Source of the DNA: UBA7985 sp002711265 | Lineage (GTDB): Bacteria; Pseudomonadota; Alphaproteobacteria; UBA7985 | Direction of reading: 5' to 3' | Assembly (NCBI GenBank): GCA_965660945.1 | Contig: CBFIBS010000006.1 | Location: 62,001 to 126,000, forward strand | DNA length: 64,000 nt | In this document: in pieces, positions 8,219 through 16,841 of the stretch | How positions within the stretch are numbered: position 1 is the first letter of the stretch | How the letters are laid out: every line of letters begins with the position of its first letter | The notes under the pieces: generated by a model | Told to the model about the DNA's origin: nothing | What the model saw: only the letters and a program-made list of their open reading frames with translations | Database searches by the model: none | Position numbers and translations under genes: made by a program

Positions 8219-8548
8219 CTAGGACAGCGGTGTCGCCCCGGTTTCGGTCCGCTTGATTTTACCGTCAACGACGGTGTGGACGATCATTACTGCCTCGCGG
8301 GTGCCGTCGGGGAAGGACATGACTTGGTGCGCCACCAGAATGTCGTCGTTCTCGTAGATGCAACGATTGGTTTCGACCTTGAGGGCATCGCTCGCCATCA
8401 TGGTCCGCATCGCGGGCTCCCAGTCTGCCTTGGTCATCTCCATGCCGGTCTGGTGGCGGACGAAAACATAATCATCGTGCAGAAGCTCGAGGTAGGCGTC
8501 CACGTCGCGGTCGTCGTTGGTCTGGTTGATCTTGTCGAACAGGCTCAT
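8219..8548 (-). CDS. NTF2/SnoaL-like small protein
   Basis: The product of 109 residues begins MSLFDKINQTNDDRDVDAYL and shows the NTF2-like pattern: an N-terminal helix, ELLHDDYVFVRHQTG, then strands ILVAHQVMSFPDGTREAV and IVHTVVDGKIKRTETGATPL. Proteins of this fold range from ketosteroid-isomerase-like enzymes to ligand-binding proteins, and this sequence does not reveal the ligand. The longest frame reaches 8626, but the ATG at 8546-8548 has CGGAG about 7 bases before it and matches the domain start. A strong terminator follows the stop. It stands alone between a tRNA and a divergent asparaginase gene. Confidence 0.75.
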   Translation of the reverse strand: MSLFDKINQTNDDRDVDAYLELLHDDYVFVRHQTGMEMTKADWEPAMRTMMASDALKVETNRCIYENDDILVAHQVMSFPDGTREAVMIVHTVVDGKIKRTETGATPLS

Positions 8549-8770
8549 GGCAGTCTCCGATTTGCATAGTTGAAACAGCATAATGCATACCTTGGCCCGT
8601 TTCGCCAACCGTCCTCCTGAGGCCAAGCGCCGGATCTGCTCCGGCGGCGGCCGTTCTTTCGGGCCGTCGTTTTGGGCGCTACAGTCGTGGCGAGCGGTGC
8701 TAAAAAGGCCTGTGTTCGGCAGGGCTGGTGCTGTGCCGCCCCCTCTCAGTCACGTCAAAAGGGCTCCAAG

Positions 8771-9796
8771 ATGACCCCCGATACTGCGTCCCATTGGTAT
8801 ACTTCAGCCGAGCCCCTGACCTACGGGCTGCGGGACGAAGGCCTCGAGACCGTCCACGCCGGTCACGGCGCTGTCGTCGACGCAGCGACTGGCGCGGTCA
8901 TCATGCGCGTCGGCGACCCGACCCACGCAGCCTTCCCCCGCTCGTCGCTCAAGTTCATTCAGGCGCTGGGTCTGGTGGAGACCGGGGCCGCGGATCACTT
9001 CGATCTGGGCAAGCGTCACCTCGCTCTGAGCTGTGCCTCCCACCACGGCGAGGCGCTGCACGTTGAAACCGTGCTCGCGTGGCTCGATCGGATCGGCTGC
9101 GCGCCCGACGAGCTGGTTTGTGGCCCTGCGCGCCCCAAGCTCGCCGTCGATTGCGACCGGCTGGCGGCAGAAGGGCAGCCGCCGGCTCGTGAGATCCACA
9201 ACTGCAGCGGTAAGCACACCGGTTTTCTCACCCTGTGCCAGCACCAGTCGTGGTCCAGAGCCACCTACCACCACCGCGACCACCCCGCTCAGCAGCGCTT
9301 CGAGGCGGCCCTTCTCTCCCTCAGCGGGTGCAGCCCCAACGATCTGATCTGGGGTGTCGATGGCTGCGGCCTGCCCACCCCGTCGCTGCCGGTCGAAGCG
9401 ATGGCGCGCGCTATGTCGGACTATGCCGCGCCGGATACCGGCACCCTGCGCGGGCAGGCACAGGCACGTCTGGTCGAGGCTGTTGCCGAGGAAACCTGGT
9501 TCATCGCCGGGACCGATGATTTCTCGGTTGCACTGGCCTGGGAGACCGGTGGTCGCATCGTCGCCAAGGTGGGGGCTGCAGGCTACTTCATGGCTGTGAT
9601 CCGCGACCGGGGCTGGGGTCTGGCGCTGAAGACGCTCGACGGGTCCATGGATGTTGCCGCCGGGGGGCTGTTCACCATGCTCCAACGTCTGAAGCTGCTA
9701 TCGGAGGCCGAAGCCGACGCTCTGCGGCCCGTGGCCCTGCCGCCGGAACGCAATAGCCGGGGCGAGCAGGTGGGACAGCGCTTCGCCATCCTCTGA
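8771..9796 (+). CDS. Rhizobial-type L-asparaginase
   Basis: The 341-residue protein matches the asparaginase group first known from Rhizobium etli, which hydrolyses L-asparagine to aspartate and ammonia and differs from the E. coli enzyme families. Visible motifs: FPRSSLKFIQAL near residue 58 and SCASHHGEALHVE near 85, which carry the active Ser-Lys and Ser residues of the family, then HNCSGKHTGFL near 145 with the zinc-linked Cys-Lys region, and WGVDGCGLPTPSLP near 195. The length fits. The ATG at 8771 follows AAAAGGGCTCC; the longer frame from 8672 is not supported. It is divergent from the NTF2-like gene. Confidence 0.88.
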   Translation: MTPDTASHWYTSAEPLTYGLRDEGLETVHAGHGAVVDAATGAVIMRVGDPTHAAFPRSSLKFIQALGLVETGAADHFDLGKRHLALSCASHHGEALHVETVLAWLDRIGCAPDELVCGPARPKLAVDCDRLAAEGQPPAREIHNCSGKHTGFLTLCQHQSWSRATYHHRDHPAQQRFEAALLSLSGCSPNDLIWGVDGCGLPTPSLPVEAMARAMSDYAAPDTGTLRGQAQARLVEAVAEETWFIAGTDDFSVALAWETGGRIVAKVGAAGYFMAVIRDRGWGLALKTLDGSMDVAAGGLFTMLQRLKLLSEAEADALRPVALPPERNSRGEQVGQRFAIL

Positions 9797-9827
9797 CGGC
9801 GTTACAGGTCAGCAGGGTGTGCCGAGG

Positions 9828-10517
9828 CTAGAACGGGCAGGGCGCTTCAAAGGTCAGCGGGTCGCCGCTTACCGGGTGACACAGGCTCAGACGTGACGCG
9901 TGCAGTAACAGGCGCGGGGCCGCTGCTTGCCCCGCCGGTGTGGCATAGAAACCGTCTCCGAGAATCGCATGTCCGATTTCGGCCATGTGCACGCGCAGTT
10001 GATGCGAGCGCCCCGTGATCGGCTCTAGCCGCAGTCGCGTGCTGTTGATCCCAGGCCAGCCCTCGCCGTCATCCGTCCTGAACCAAAGGGTCTGAGAGGG
10101 CTTGCCAACCGCAAAATCCACGATCTGCCGCGGCCGGTTGGGCCAGTCGCAGATGAGCGGCAGGTCGACCTCGCCCTCCGCCGCAGCCGGACGCCCCTCG
10201 ACAACGGCCGTATAGGTCTTGGCGACCGAGCGCAGCTGAAACTGGCGGGACAGGGTGCGGTTGGCCTCAAGCCCGCGCGCCATAACCAAAACCCCAGATG
10301 TCGCCAGGTCAAGCCGGTGCACCACCTGCGCATCCGGGAAGCTAATCAGGCAGCGGGTCAGCAGGCTGTCGCGGTGGTCCTCCAGCCGTCCGGGGACGCT
10401 CAGCAGTCCGGCGGGCTTGTCGAGCACGATCAGGCTGTCGTCGGCGAAGAGCACGGGCAGCGGGTCAGTGGCAGGAGGCTGGTAGACGAGGGGCTGCATG
10501 GCGCCTGCATTCGGCAT
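9828..10517 (-). CDS. rluA: RNA pseudouridine synthase RluA
   Basis: This enzyme converts uridine to pseudouridine in 23S rRNA and, in E. coli, also in tRNA. Along its whole 229 residues it follows the E. coli RluA pattern: DKPAGLLSVPGRLEDHRDSL, the catalytic motif VHRLDLATSGVLV with the nucleophilic Asp, VDLPLICDWPNRPRQ, LEPITGRSHQLRVHMAEIGH, and RLLLHASRLSLCHP. This detailed agreement separates it from RluC and RluD. Two Met codons (residues 1 and 7) are possible starts. It lies convergent to the asparaginase gene, with 31 bases between the stops. Confidence 0.92.
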   Translation of the reverse strand: MPNAGAMQPLVYQPPATDPLPVLFADDSLIVLDKPAGLLSVPGRLEDHRDSLLTRCLISFPDAQVVHRLDLATSGVLVMARGLEANRTLSRQFQLRSVAKTYTAVVEGRPAAAEGEVDLPLICDWPNRPRQIVDFAVGKPSQTLWFRTDDGEGWPGINSTRLRLEPITGRSHQLRVHMAEIGHAILGDGFYATPAGQAAAPRLLLHASRLSLCHPVSGDPLTFEAPCPF

Positions 10518-10900
10518 AAAGCCCTAGAGATCAAGGCAAAAACGACCGCGATCCGAATGAATGGCCTCGCGCGGGGCCACCGGGGGCTGCAACCTGCGGA
10601 GGACTTCCCCGGACTGAGCCGTCGCCGCAGCCATGTTTCGCTCCATTCCCTAGGGCAGACATTAGATTCCAACTAGAATAATTTCGCAAAAATCTTATAC
10701 AGAATTGATAAGTAACGAAAATCGCCGGTAAACTGCCCTTGAGAACCCCAAAATCACTAATTTTCGCGTAATGCCGCTTCCAATTCTGCGGCGCCATCCT
10801 TTTACGAGAAAAAAAATACAAAATTAATCGTTCACAGTTGACAGTCTAAATTCATTAGAGGTATTTCTATATAATAATTCGCTTTTTTGGAGAGTCCGCT
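10518..10900. promoter_or_regulatory. AT-rich intergenic region upstream of the 10901 gene
   Basis: From about 10660 to 10890 the sequence drops sharply in GC compared with the rest of the window, with many A and T runs. It holds a TTGACA at 10838-10843 and a TATAAT at 10870-10875. These are 26 bases apart, too far to act as one standard promoter; TATAAT with TAAATT at 10847-10852 has 17-base spacing. GGAGAG at 10890-10895 is the ribosome site of the next gene. The first 140 bases, near rluA, have ordinary GC and no gene seen. The region probably holds the promoter of the 10901 gene and perhaps binding sites. Confidence 0.4.
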
Positions 10901-11404
10901 ATGGATCAGTGCTCACTGAAGATGGAACGCGATCAGGTTCGGGTTGAGTTTCGGGGTTCTGAAGCTTTCGCCGTCGAACATTTGATCCCGGTTTTGGCCA
11001 AGATCGACTGGAAAGAGCGCGTCAGCGATGCCGGTTCGTCCTTCGAGCGCAACCTAGCCATCCGCACGACCCACGCGATCTGTATGCGGATTGGCCACAA
11101 GTCCGGTGCGGATCTGTTCCTGTCGGCGGCGGCCAAACTCTCCCTGATCGACGGGGTGACCCGGTTCTCGCGCAACCAGCTACACCACGAAGCCAAGTCG
11201 GCCCGCGAAATCTACAAGCGCAGCACGCACGGGAACAATGCTTCCGCGTACATCCGCAGCCTGCGCGACAGCGGCCGGCTGGTGCTGGTGGATGACGACA
11301 TGTTCGAGTTGTCGGATGGCGCCCGCGCGGATCTGGAAGTGCGGTTGTTCGATCAGGCCACCGACGATGGTTCCGGGTCGTCGAACATGAGCTACGCAGC
11401 CTGA
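10901..11404 (+). CDS. Unrecognised 167-residue cytoplasmic protein
   Basis: I do not recognise this family. The product is soluble, has no signal peptide or membrane segment, and has two parts. The first (1-100) includes RVEFRGSEAFAVEHLIPVLA and AICMRIGHKSGADLFLSAAA. The second (100-155) reads HEAKSAREIYKRSTHGNN then YIRSLRDSGRLVLVDDDMFE, with a helix-turn and a strand pair that would suit a winged-helix domain, ending in LSDGARADLEVRLF. The ATG at 10901 has a good GGAGAG site. Upstream DNA is unusually AT-rich and a strong terminator lies 96 bases past the stop, so it is probably a single-gene unit. A DNA-binding or regulatory role is a guess from the C-terminal pattern only. Confidence 0.7.
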   Translation: MDQCSLKMERDQVRVEFRGSEAFAVEHLIPVLAKIDWKERVSDAGSSFERNLAIRTTHAICMRIGHKSGADLFLSAAAKLSLIDGVTRFSRNQLHHEAKSAREIYKRSTHGNNASAYIRSLRDSGRLVLVDDDMFELSDGARADLEVRLFDQATDDGSGSSNMSYAA

Positions 11405-11500
11405 CCTACGGTTGGGGTTAAGTGCCCGGGCGCAGAGTCTGGGCATAGCGTTAGCGCGTAGCAGGGACCGAACCCCGGTGCCTTGCTTCTGGTATCTTAG

Positions 11501-11533
11501 GCCCCCGTCTGCGCCGCAGACCGGGGCTTTTTT
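11501..11533 (+). terminator. Rho-independent terminator
   Basis: GCCCCCGTCTGCG pairs with CGCAGACCGGGGC almost directly, leaving a tiny loop and one bulge, and is followed by TTTTTT. It ends transcription from the 10901 gene before the peptidase gene. Confidence 0.88.
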
Positions 11534-11724
11534 GATCGCCGTAGCTGGTCCGAAACCGCGATGTTTTTTTGGTGGGTTATGCGACGAATTTTAGGAGAAA
11601 TCGCGCGCATGGCCCTATTCAAGACACAGACTTGCGGATAAACGCTAAGCGGAACCACAGCGTCGGGGAACAAAGGCGGATTTTCGCTTTTGAAGACCGA
11701 CGGATCCTTCCGGGGAATGCCCTT

Positions 11725-13194
11725 TTGAAGTCTCTGAGCCTCGCTCTTGCTGCTGTTTTGATGCTGATCTTCGCCGGTGTGTCGAAGGCGGACTGGATCA
11801 GCCAGCTCGTCCGGTTCGAGCGCAACTTCGAAGCCGCACGAACCCCGGCTATCGGCGGGAGTGCACCTGACGATAATTTCCGTGCATTGAACGGTATCGA
11901 TTTCGGCTTTCTGACACGGTTCTTGCGCGGCAAGAAGTCCATGGCCCGGCTGCGTCAGCCTGTCGTGGACGACAGCCTGCTGTCCGACCTGCACCTATCC
12001 GAACTCGCTGCCCGCGATTTCTCACCAGCGATTGAATCGCCTGTACTGCTGGAACTGGCCCGCTTTACCACGGTAGAGCGCGGTGACACTTTCGCCGGCA
12101 TCCTCACAGCGCAAGGGCTGGCGCGCTCGGACATCAACGAGATTAATGCCGATGTAAACGACGTGTTCCGGCTGACCAAGTTGCAGGCGGGTTGGCCGAT
12201 TTCATTCCGTCTCGACGCCACGGTTGAACCCGGCGCGCCCGGTCGCCTGATCTCGCTTCATTTCGAGGATAGCGATAACAGCACGGTCTGGGTCGAGCGG
12301 ACGCCAGAGGGCTACACCGCGCACCGTGACGAGACTGTATTCATCTCCAAGCTGCTGGTCGCCGAGGGTACGATCGAATCTACCTTCTGGGTCGATGCGC
12401 AGGCGCTGGGCCTGCCCTACCAGGTGATCAAGAAGGCCGAGCAGGCGCAGCAGTGTGTGGTCGATTTCAAGCGTGATATATCGCCCGGTGACAGCTTCCG
12501 CATCCTGTTCGACGCGCTGATCGACAGCAATGGCAAGGTCGTCGATGCCGAGAAAATTCACTATGTGTCGTTCGATACCCGCAAAGGCCGTCGCGAGGTT
12601 TTCCGCTTCGTGAACGAGGGGCGGGCGAGTTTCTATGACCGTCAGGCGCGGCGCAGCTGCAGCTCTTCGCTGTCTCTGCTGCGCGAGCCGCTGGCGCGGC
12701 CTTTCCGCATGAGCTCCCCCTTTAACCCCAAGCGTAAGCACCCAATCACCGGCAAAATCCGTCCCCACCGAGGCGTCGATTTTGCCGCACCGCGAGGGAC
12801 CCGGATTTTGGCCGCGGGCGACGGGGTTGTGATCGCCAAGCGCACCCATTCGGGCGGCTACGGCAAGCACGTGATCATCCGTCACGACAGCACCTATGAG
12901 ACTCTATACGCTCACATGTCGCGCTTTCCCAAGGGGTTGCGCGTCGGCTCCCGGGTCAAGCAGAGCGACATCATCGGCTATGTTGGCACCACCGGCTCGT
13001 CGACCGGCAACCACCTGCACTACGAGATCAAGAAGAACGGACGCCATATCGATCCACTCAAGTCGACGCTGCCGCGAGGGCAGAAATTGACCGGAGACAA
13101 GAAAAGCGCGTTTGAAGACGAGCAGCGGGCCATTATCGCCCGCCTCGACCAAGCCGAGGCGCTGGCGTCACCCGCCGCCGCCGGCGGCGGGTAA
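11725..13194 (+). CDS. M23-family (LytM/NlpD-like) murein endopeptidase
   Basis: The protein cuts or helps cut peptidoglycan cross-links in the periplasm. An N-terminal hydrophobic segment (LALAAVLMLIFAG) acts as signal or anchor. A LysM/OapA-like domain follows (RFTTVERGDTFAGILTAQGL), then a beta-rich linker region, and the LytM domain near the C-terminus. Its zinc ligands are present: His348 and Asp352 in HRGVDFA, and His430 and His432 in NHLHYEI. The start is uncertain: the frame is open back to TTG 11569, while TTG 11725 has GGGGAA about 8 bases upstream and leaves a sensible signal peptide, so I chose it. The C-terminal PAAAGGG is encoded by a GC palindrome. It is convergent with clpB. 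Confidence 0.87.
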   Translation: MKSLSLALAAVLMLIFAGVSKADWISQLVRFERNFEAARTPAIGGSAPDDNFRALNGIDFGFLTRFLRGKKSMARLRQPVVDDSLLSDLHLSELAARDFSPAIESPVLLELARFTTVERGDTFAGILTAQGLARSDINEINADVNDVFRLTKLQAGWPISFRLDATVEPGAPGRLISLHFEDSDNSTVWVERTPEGYTAHRDETVFISKLLVAEGTIESTFWVDAQALGLPYQVIKKAEQAQQCVVDFKRDISPGDSFRILFDALIDSNGKVVDAEKIHYVSFDTRKGRREVFRFVNEGRASFYDRQARRSCSSSLSLLREPLARPFRMSSPFNPKRKHPITGKIRPHRGVDFAAPRGTRILAAGDGVVIAKRTHSGGYGKHVIIRHDSTYETLYAHMSRFPKGLRVGSRVKQSDIIGYVGTTGSSTGNHLHYEIKKNGRHIDPLKSTLPRGQKLTGDKKSAFEDEQRAIIARLDQAEALASPAAAGGG

Positions 13195-13217
13195 CCCCGT
13201 CTCGCAGGGGCCCCCGT

Positions 13218-15818
13218 TCAGGCCACCATGTCTTCGGCGACTGCGCCGGCTTTCGTGACCAAAATAGCGGCGCCGACCTGGTCGACGATGACCTGATCCC
13301 CCGCCTTCACCGATCCATCCAGCAGCTGCCCGGCCAACTGATCCTGCACCACGCGCTGGATGACGCGCTTGAGGGGGCGAGCGCCGTAGAGGGGGTCATA
13401 GCCCTCGGCCGCTAGCCACTGCCGCGCCGCCTCGGTCCACGTCACTGCGATATCGCGCTGAGCCAGCCGGTCGGCCAGCAGCTGCATCTGAATATCGACG
13501 ATCCGGTCCATAACCTCTGGAGCCAGCCGGTCGAAGAACAGGGTTTCGTCCAGCCGGTTCAGGAATTCGGGCCGGAAGCTCTGCCGCACCACCTTCATCA
13601 CTTCGGCCTTGACCAGCTCGTCGTCGGCGCTGGCACCGGGGGCGGTGAGCAGCTGGGCGCCGAGATTGGAGGTCAGCACGATGATGGTGTTGCGGAAGTC
13701 CACGGTCCGCCCCTGACTGTCGGTCAGGCGGCCGTCGTCCAGCACCTGCAGCAGCAGGTTGAAGATATCCGGGTGCGCCTTCTCGACCTCGTCGAACAGC
13801 ACGACCTGATAGGGTCGTCGGCGGATCGCTTCGGTGAGGATACCGCCCTCGCTGTAGCCGACGTAGCCCGGGGGGGCGCCGATCAGGCGGCTGACGGCGT
13901 GCTTTTCCATGTACTCCGACATATCCAGCCGCAGCAAGGCGCTGTCGTCGTCGAACAGGAAGGCGGCGAGGGTCTTCACCAGCTCGGTCTTGCCCACCCC
14001 GGTCGGGCCGAGGAACAGGAAACTCCCCTGCGGCCGGTTGGGGTCGGACAGCCCGGCTCGCGCCCGGCGCACAGCCTTAGAGATCGCGGAGACGGCGGCT
14101 TCCTGCCCCACCACGCGATCGGTCAGGGCAGCTTCCATGCTCAGCAGTTTCTCGCGCTCGCCTTCCATCATCTTTTCGACCGGGATGCCGGTCCACTGCG
14201 CGACCACGCGGGCGACGTGATCCGAGCCGACGACTTCGCGCACTTGCGCCGTGTCATGGTCTTCGAAGGCCTTGAGCCGCTCTTCGAGGGTGGGGATGGC
14301 GCCGTACTGCAGTTCGCCGGCTGAGCCGAGGTCACCGCTGCGCTTGGCGATATCGAGCGCGGACCGGGCTTCGTCCAGCTCGCGCTTCACCGCCTGGGCT
14401 TCGGCCAGCTTGGCCTTATCGGCGTTCCACTCGGAGGTCATGTCGCCGGACTGGCGTTCGAGGCCTTCCAGCTCTTCCTGCAGGATTTTTAGCCGCTCGC
14501 GGGAGCCGTCGTCGCCTTCCTTTTCCAGCGCAAACTGCTCCATTTTCAGCATGTCGATGCGGCGATCGATTTCATCCAGCGCTGCGGGCTTGGTGTCGAC
14601 TTCCATCCGCAGCTGTGCGGCAGCCTCGTCCATCAGGTCGATAGCCTTGTCGGGCAGAAAGCGGTCGGTGATGTAGCGGTCGGACAGCTGCACAGCCGCG
14701 ACCAGCGAAGCATCGGAGATGCGAACCCCGTGGTGGGCCTCGTACTTCTCCTTTATCCCGCGCAGGATCGACAGGCTTTCCTCGGTCCCCGGTTCGTCGA
14801 CGTAGACCGGCTGGAACCGTCGGGCGAGGGCAGCGTCTTTTTCGATGTACTCGCGGTATTCGTCGAGCGTCGTTGCGCCGATACAGTGCAACTCGCCCCG
14901 GGCCAGCGCCGGCTTGAGCATGTTGGAGGCGTCCATGGCGCCGTCGGTCTTTCCGGCGCCGACCAACGTGTGCAGCTCATCGATGAACAGGATGATACTG
15001 CCGCCTGCGGCCTCGATGTCCTTGAGCACGGCCTTGAGCCGTTCTTCGAACTCACCCCGGTACTTCGATCCGGCGATCAGCGCGCCCAGATCCAGCACCA
15101 GCAGGCGCTTGCCGGACAGGCTCTCGGGCACGTCATCGTTGACGATGCGCAGGGCGAGGCCCTCGGCAATGGCGGTCTTGCCCACGCCCGGTTCGCCGAT
15201 CATCACCGGGTTGTTCTTGGTCCGGCGCGAGAGCACCTGCACGGCGCGGCGGATTTCTTCCTCGCGGCCGATAACCGGGTCGAGGCGACCGGCCCCAGCT
15301 TCCTCGGTCAGGTCGCGGGTAAACTTTTCCAGCGCTTCAAAGCCGTCCTCGGCGGCAGCACTGTCGGCGGTCTTGCCCTTGCGCACGGAATCGATGGCGG
15401 TGGCCATTTTGGTGGCATCAGCCCCGGCGTCGCGAAAGGCCTTGCCCGCCGCCGCATTCTTGTTCTCGATCAGCGCCTGCAGCAGTCGGTCCGTCGTGAC
15501 GAACTGGTCACCTGCGGCCTCAGCCAGCTTCTGCGCGCGGGCGACGATGGCGCCCATATCCTTGTTCAGGAACAGCTGCTCAGCACCCCCGCCGGAGACC
15601 TGCGGCATGGCATCGAGGTCGGCGAGCAGCGCCTCACGCACGGGGGCGGGATCAACCTGCGCGATATTGAGCAGGCGGGCGACCAGCCCGGACTCGTCGT
15701 CAAGCAGGCTCAGGCCCAGGTGTGAGCCGGTGATAAACTGGTGATTGTGTTCGGCAGCGAGGCCCTGCGCAGCCTGCAGAATGCTGCGCGCACGCTCGGT
15801 GAAGCGTGAAATATCCAT
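13218..15818 (-). CDS. clpB: ATP-dependent disaggregase chaperone ClpB
   Basis: ClpB forms a hexamer that, with DnaK, pulls proteins out of heat-made aggregates. The 866 residues hold the N-domain (MDISRFTERARSILQAAQGL...), the first AAA+ module with Walker A GEPGVGKTA and Walker B LFIDELHTLVGAG, the coiled-coil middle domain (about 410-530, LKMEQFALEKEGDDGS...), and the second AAA+ module with GPTGVGKTEL and LFDEVEKAHPDIFN. The arginine-finger region and the middle domain show it is ClpB and not ClpA or ClpC. An ATG at 15818 follows CTAGGAGATCG. A sigma-32-like promoter lies about 95 bases upstream, fitting heat-shock control. Confidence 0.97.
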   Translation of the reverse strand: MDISRFTERARSILQAAQGLAAEHNHQFITGSHLGLSLLDDESGLVARLLNIAQVDPAPVREALLADLDAMPQVSGGGAEQLFLNKDMGAIVARAQKLAEAAGDQFVTTDRLLQALIENKNAAAGKAFRDAGADATKMATAIDSVRKGKTADSAAAEDGFEALEKFTRDLTEEAGAGRLDPVIGREEEIRRAVQVLSRRTKNNPVMIGEPGVGKTAIAEGLALRIVNDDVPESLSGKRLLVLDLGALIAGSKYRGEFEERLKAVLKDIEAAGGSIILFIDELHTLVGAGKTDGAMDASNMLKPALARGELHCIGATTLDEYREYIEKDAALARRFQPVYVDEPGTEESLSILRGIKEKYEAHHGVRISDASLVAAVQLSDRYITDRFLPDKAIDLMDEAAAQLRMEVDTKPAALDEIDRRIDMLKMEQFALEKEGDDGSRERLKILQEELEGLERQSGDMTSEWNADKAKLAEAQAVKRELDEARSALDIAKRSGDLGSAGELQYGAIPTLEERLKAFEDHDTAQVREVVGSDHVARVVAQWTGIPVEKMMEGEREKLLSMEAALTDRVVGQEAAVSAISKAVRRARAGLSDPNRPQGSFLFLGPTGVGKTELVKTLAAFLFDDDSALLRLDMSEYMEKHAVSRLIGAPPGYVGYSEGGILTEAIRRRPYQVVLFDEVEKAHPDIFNLLLQVLDDGRLTDSQGRTVDFRNTIIVLTSNLGAQLLTAPGASADDELVKAEVMKVVRQSFRPEFLNRLDETLFFDRLAPEVMDRIVDIQMQLLADRLAQRDIAVTWTEAARQWLAAEGYDPLYGARPLKRVIQRVVQDQLAGQLLDGSVKAGDQVIVDQVGAAILVTKAGAVAEDMVA

Positions 15819-15912
15819 AGCGATCTCCTAGTCCTTCCGCTCCACCTGTCAGCAGCATGGAACGGCGCGGGTATGAGGCCGCGCCCGAATTCCGGCGCGC
15901 GGTATAACTTGG

Positions 15913-15943
15913 ATATGGGGAAATTTCAGCCGCTCACAAGGGG
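15913..15943 (-). promoter_or_regulatory. Sigma-32 (RpoH)-like heat-shock promoter of clpB
   Basis: On the minus strand, CCCCTTGTGA and CCCCATAT are spaced 13 bases apart (counting from the A of TGA). This matches the RpoH pattern CTTGAAA ... CCCCATNT closely, and it sits about 95 bases before the clpB start, between clpB and the DUF4167 gene. Starting from here, clpB would be transcribed apart from the upstream gene. Confidence 0.7.
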
Positions 15944-15953
15944 CGGGAGGCGA

Positions 15954-16655
15954 TCAGCTGTCGCTGTCGCCGGGTTCCACCTCGTCCATTGGCGGGGGAG
16001 CGGGCACCGGCGGTGGCACACGGCTTTCGACGATGGCCTCGCCTTCGGGGGCTTCCATGCCGGCGTGGAACAGCGGCACTTCGGGTTGATCCTGCTCGGA
16101 GGGATCCACGGAACCGCCGCCATTGTTGTCGGCGTTGTCTCGGTGTCCGCGCTGCTTGCGGTCGCGGCGCTGCCGGCGGTCATCGCGGTCACCTCGCTCC
16201 CCGCGTTCTCCCCGGTCGCCCCGGTCGCGGCCCCGGCGTTCCTTGCGGTCGTTGCCGCCGCCGCCTTCACCATCGCCGTCATCGCGGCCCTGCTGGTCAT
16301 TGCGATCCTGCTGCTCGGGCATATCGGGGCGGAAGATCAACGGGTCTTCCAGCGCCTCGGGCGGGAACTGGTCCTTCCCCGGACCGCCGCGGCGGTTGCC
16401 GCCGCCCATCGCGGTCGCAGCCAGATGCAGGCGCAAATAGTGCTCGGCAAACTGGTAGTAGGCTTCAGCCTGAATGTGGTTACCGGCAGCCGAGGCCTCG
16501 CGGGCCAGCGCCGAATACTTGTCGTAAACTTGGTGCGCGTTGCCGCGCACCCGGACCTCTGGCCCGTTGGAGTCAAACACTTGGTTGCGGGTCGGAATCG
16601 CGCCCTGCTTCTGCTGCTTGGGGTGGCGGCCGCGGCGGTTGTTACCCTGCCTCAT
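15954..16655 (-). CDS. DUF4167-domain RNA-binding-like protein
   Basis: The 233-residue protein starts MRQGNNRRGRHPKQQKQ, then has the conserved core RNQVFDSNGPEVRVRGNAHQ and VYDKYSALAREASAAGN...YYQFAEHYLRL that marks DUF4167, a domain found mainly in alphaproteobacteria. The rest is low-complexity: a long Arg/Asp/Gly-rich stretch (RRGRDRGDRGERGERG...) and an acidic, Pro-rich tail. The composition suggests nucleic-acid binding, but no function is established. The start at 16655 follows AAAGGAC and removes 12 extra residues of the longest frame. It lies in the usual alphaproteobacterial place near prmC, prfA and clpB. Confidence 0.85.
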   Translation of the reverse strand: MRQGNNRRGRHPKQQKQGAIPTRNQVFDSNGPEVRVRGNAHQVYDKYSALAREASAAGNHIQAEAYYQFAEHYLRLHLAATAMGGGNRRGGPGKDQFPPEALEDPLIFRPDMPEQQDRNDQQGRDDGDGEGGGGNDRKERRGRDRGDRGERGERGDRDDRRQRRDRKQRGHRDNADNNGGGSVDPSEQDQPEVPLFHAGMEAPEGEAIVESRVPPPVPAPPPMDEVEPGDSDS

Positions 16656-16841
16656 CTTCTGTCCTTTGCCCGTGGGCGGATGTGAATTCAACGTATGACG
16701 AGGAGGAGCGCAGTGCGTCGAGCCGCGTCAGGCGTAGGGAGACCAGGGAGGGGGCGACACCGCCCCGACAACAATCGGGTCTCGATATGTCTCAAAACTT
16801 AGTCGCTGGGCGCTGGATTTCCAAGGAAAAAAAGCCAGTCG

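Noticed and set aside
10838..10875. TTGACA plus TATAAT as a standard promoter
   Set aside because: The 26-base spacing is too long, so they cannot be the two boxes of the same promoter.
13773..15744. Long plus-strand frames opposite clpB
   Set aside because: They are GC-rich shadows of the clpB codons, with low-complexity Ser/Arg or Gly/Val products.
16123..16330. Arg/Ser-rich plus-strand frame over the DUF4167 tail
   Set aside because: It is the antisense reading of the Arg/Asp/Gly low-complexity tail of the DUF4167 gene.
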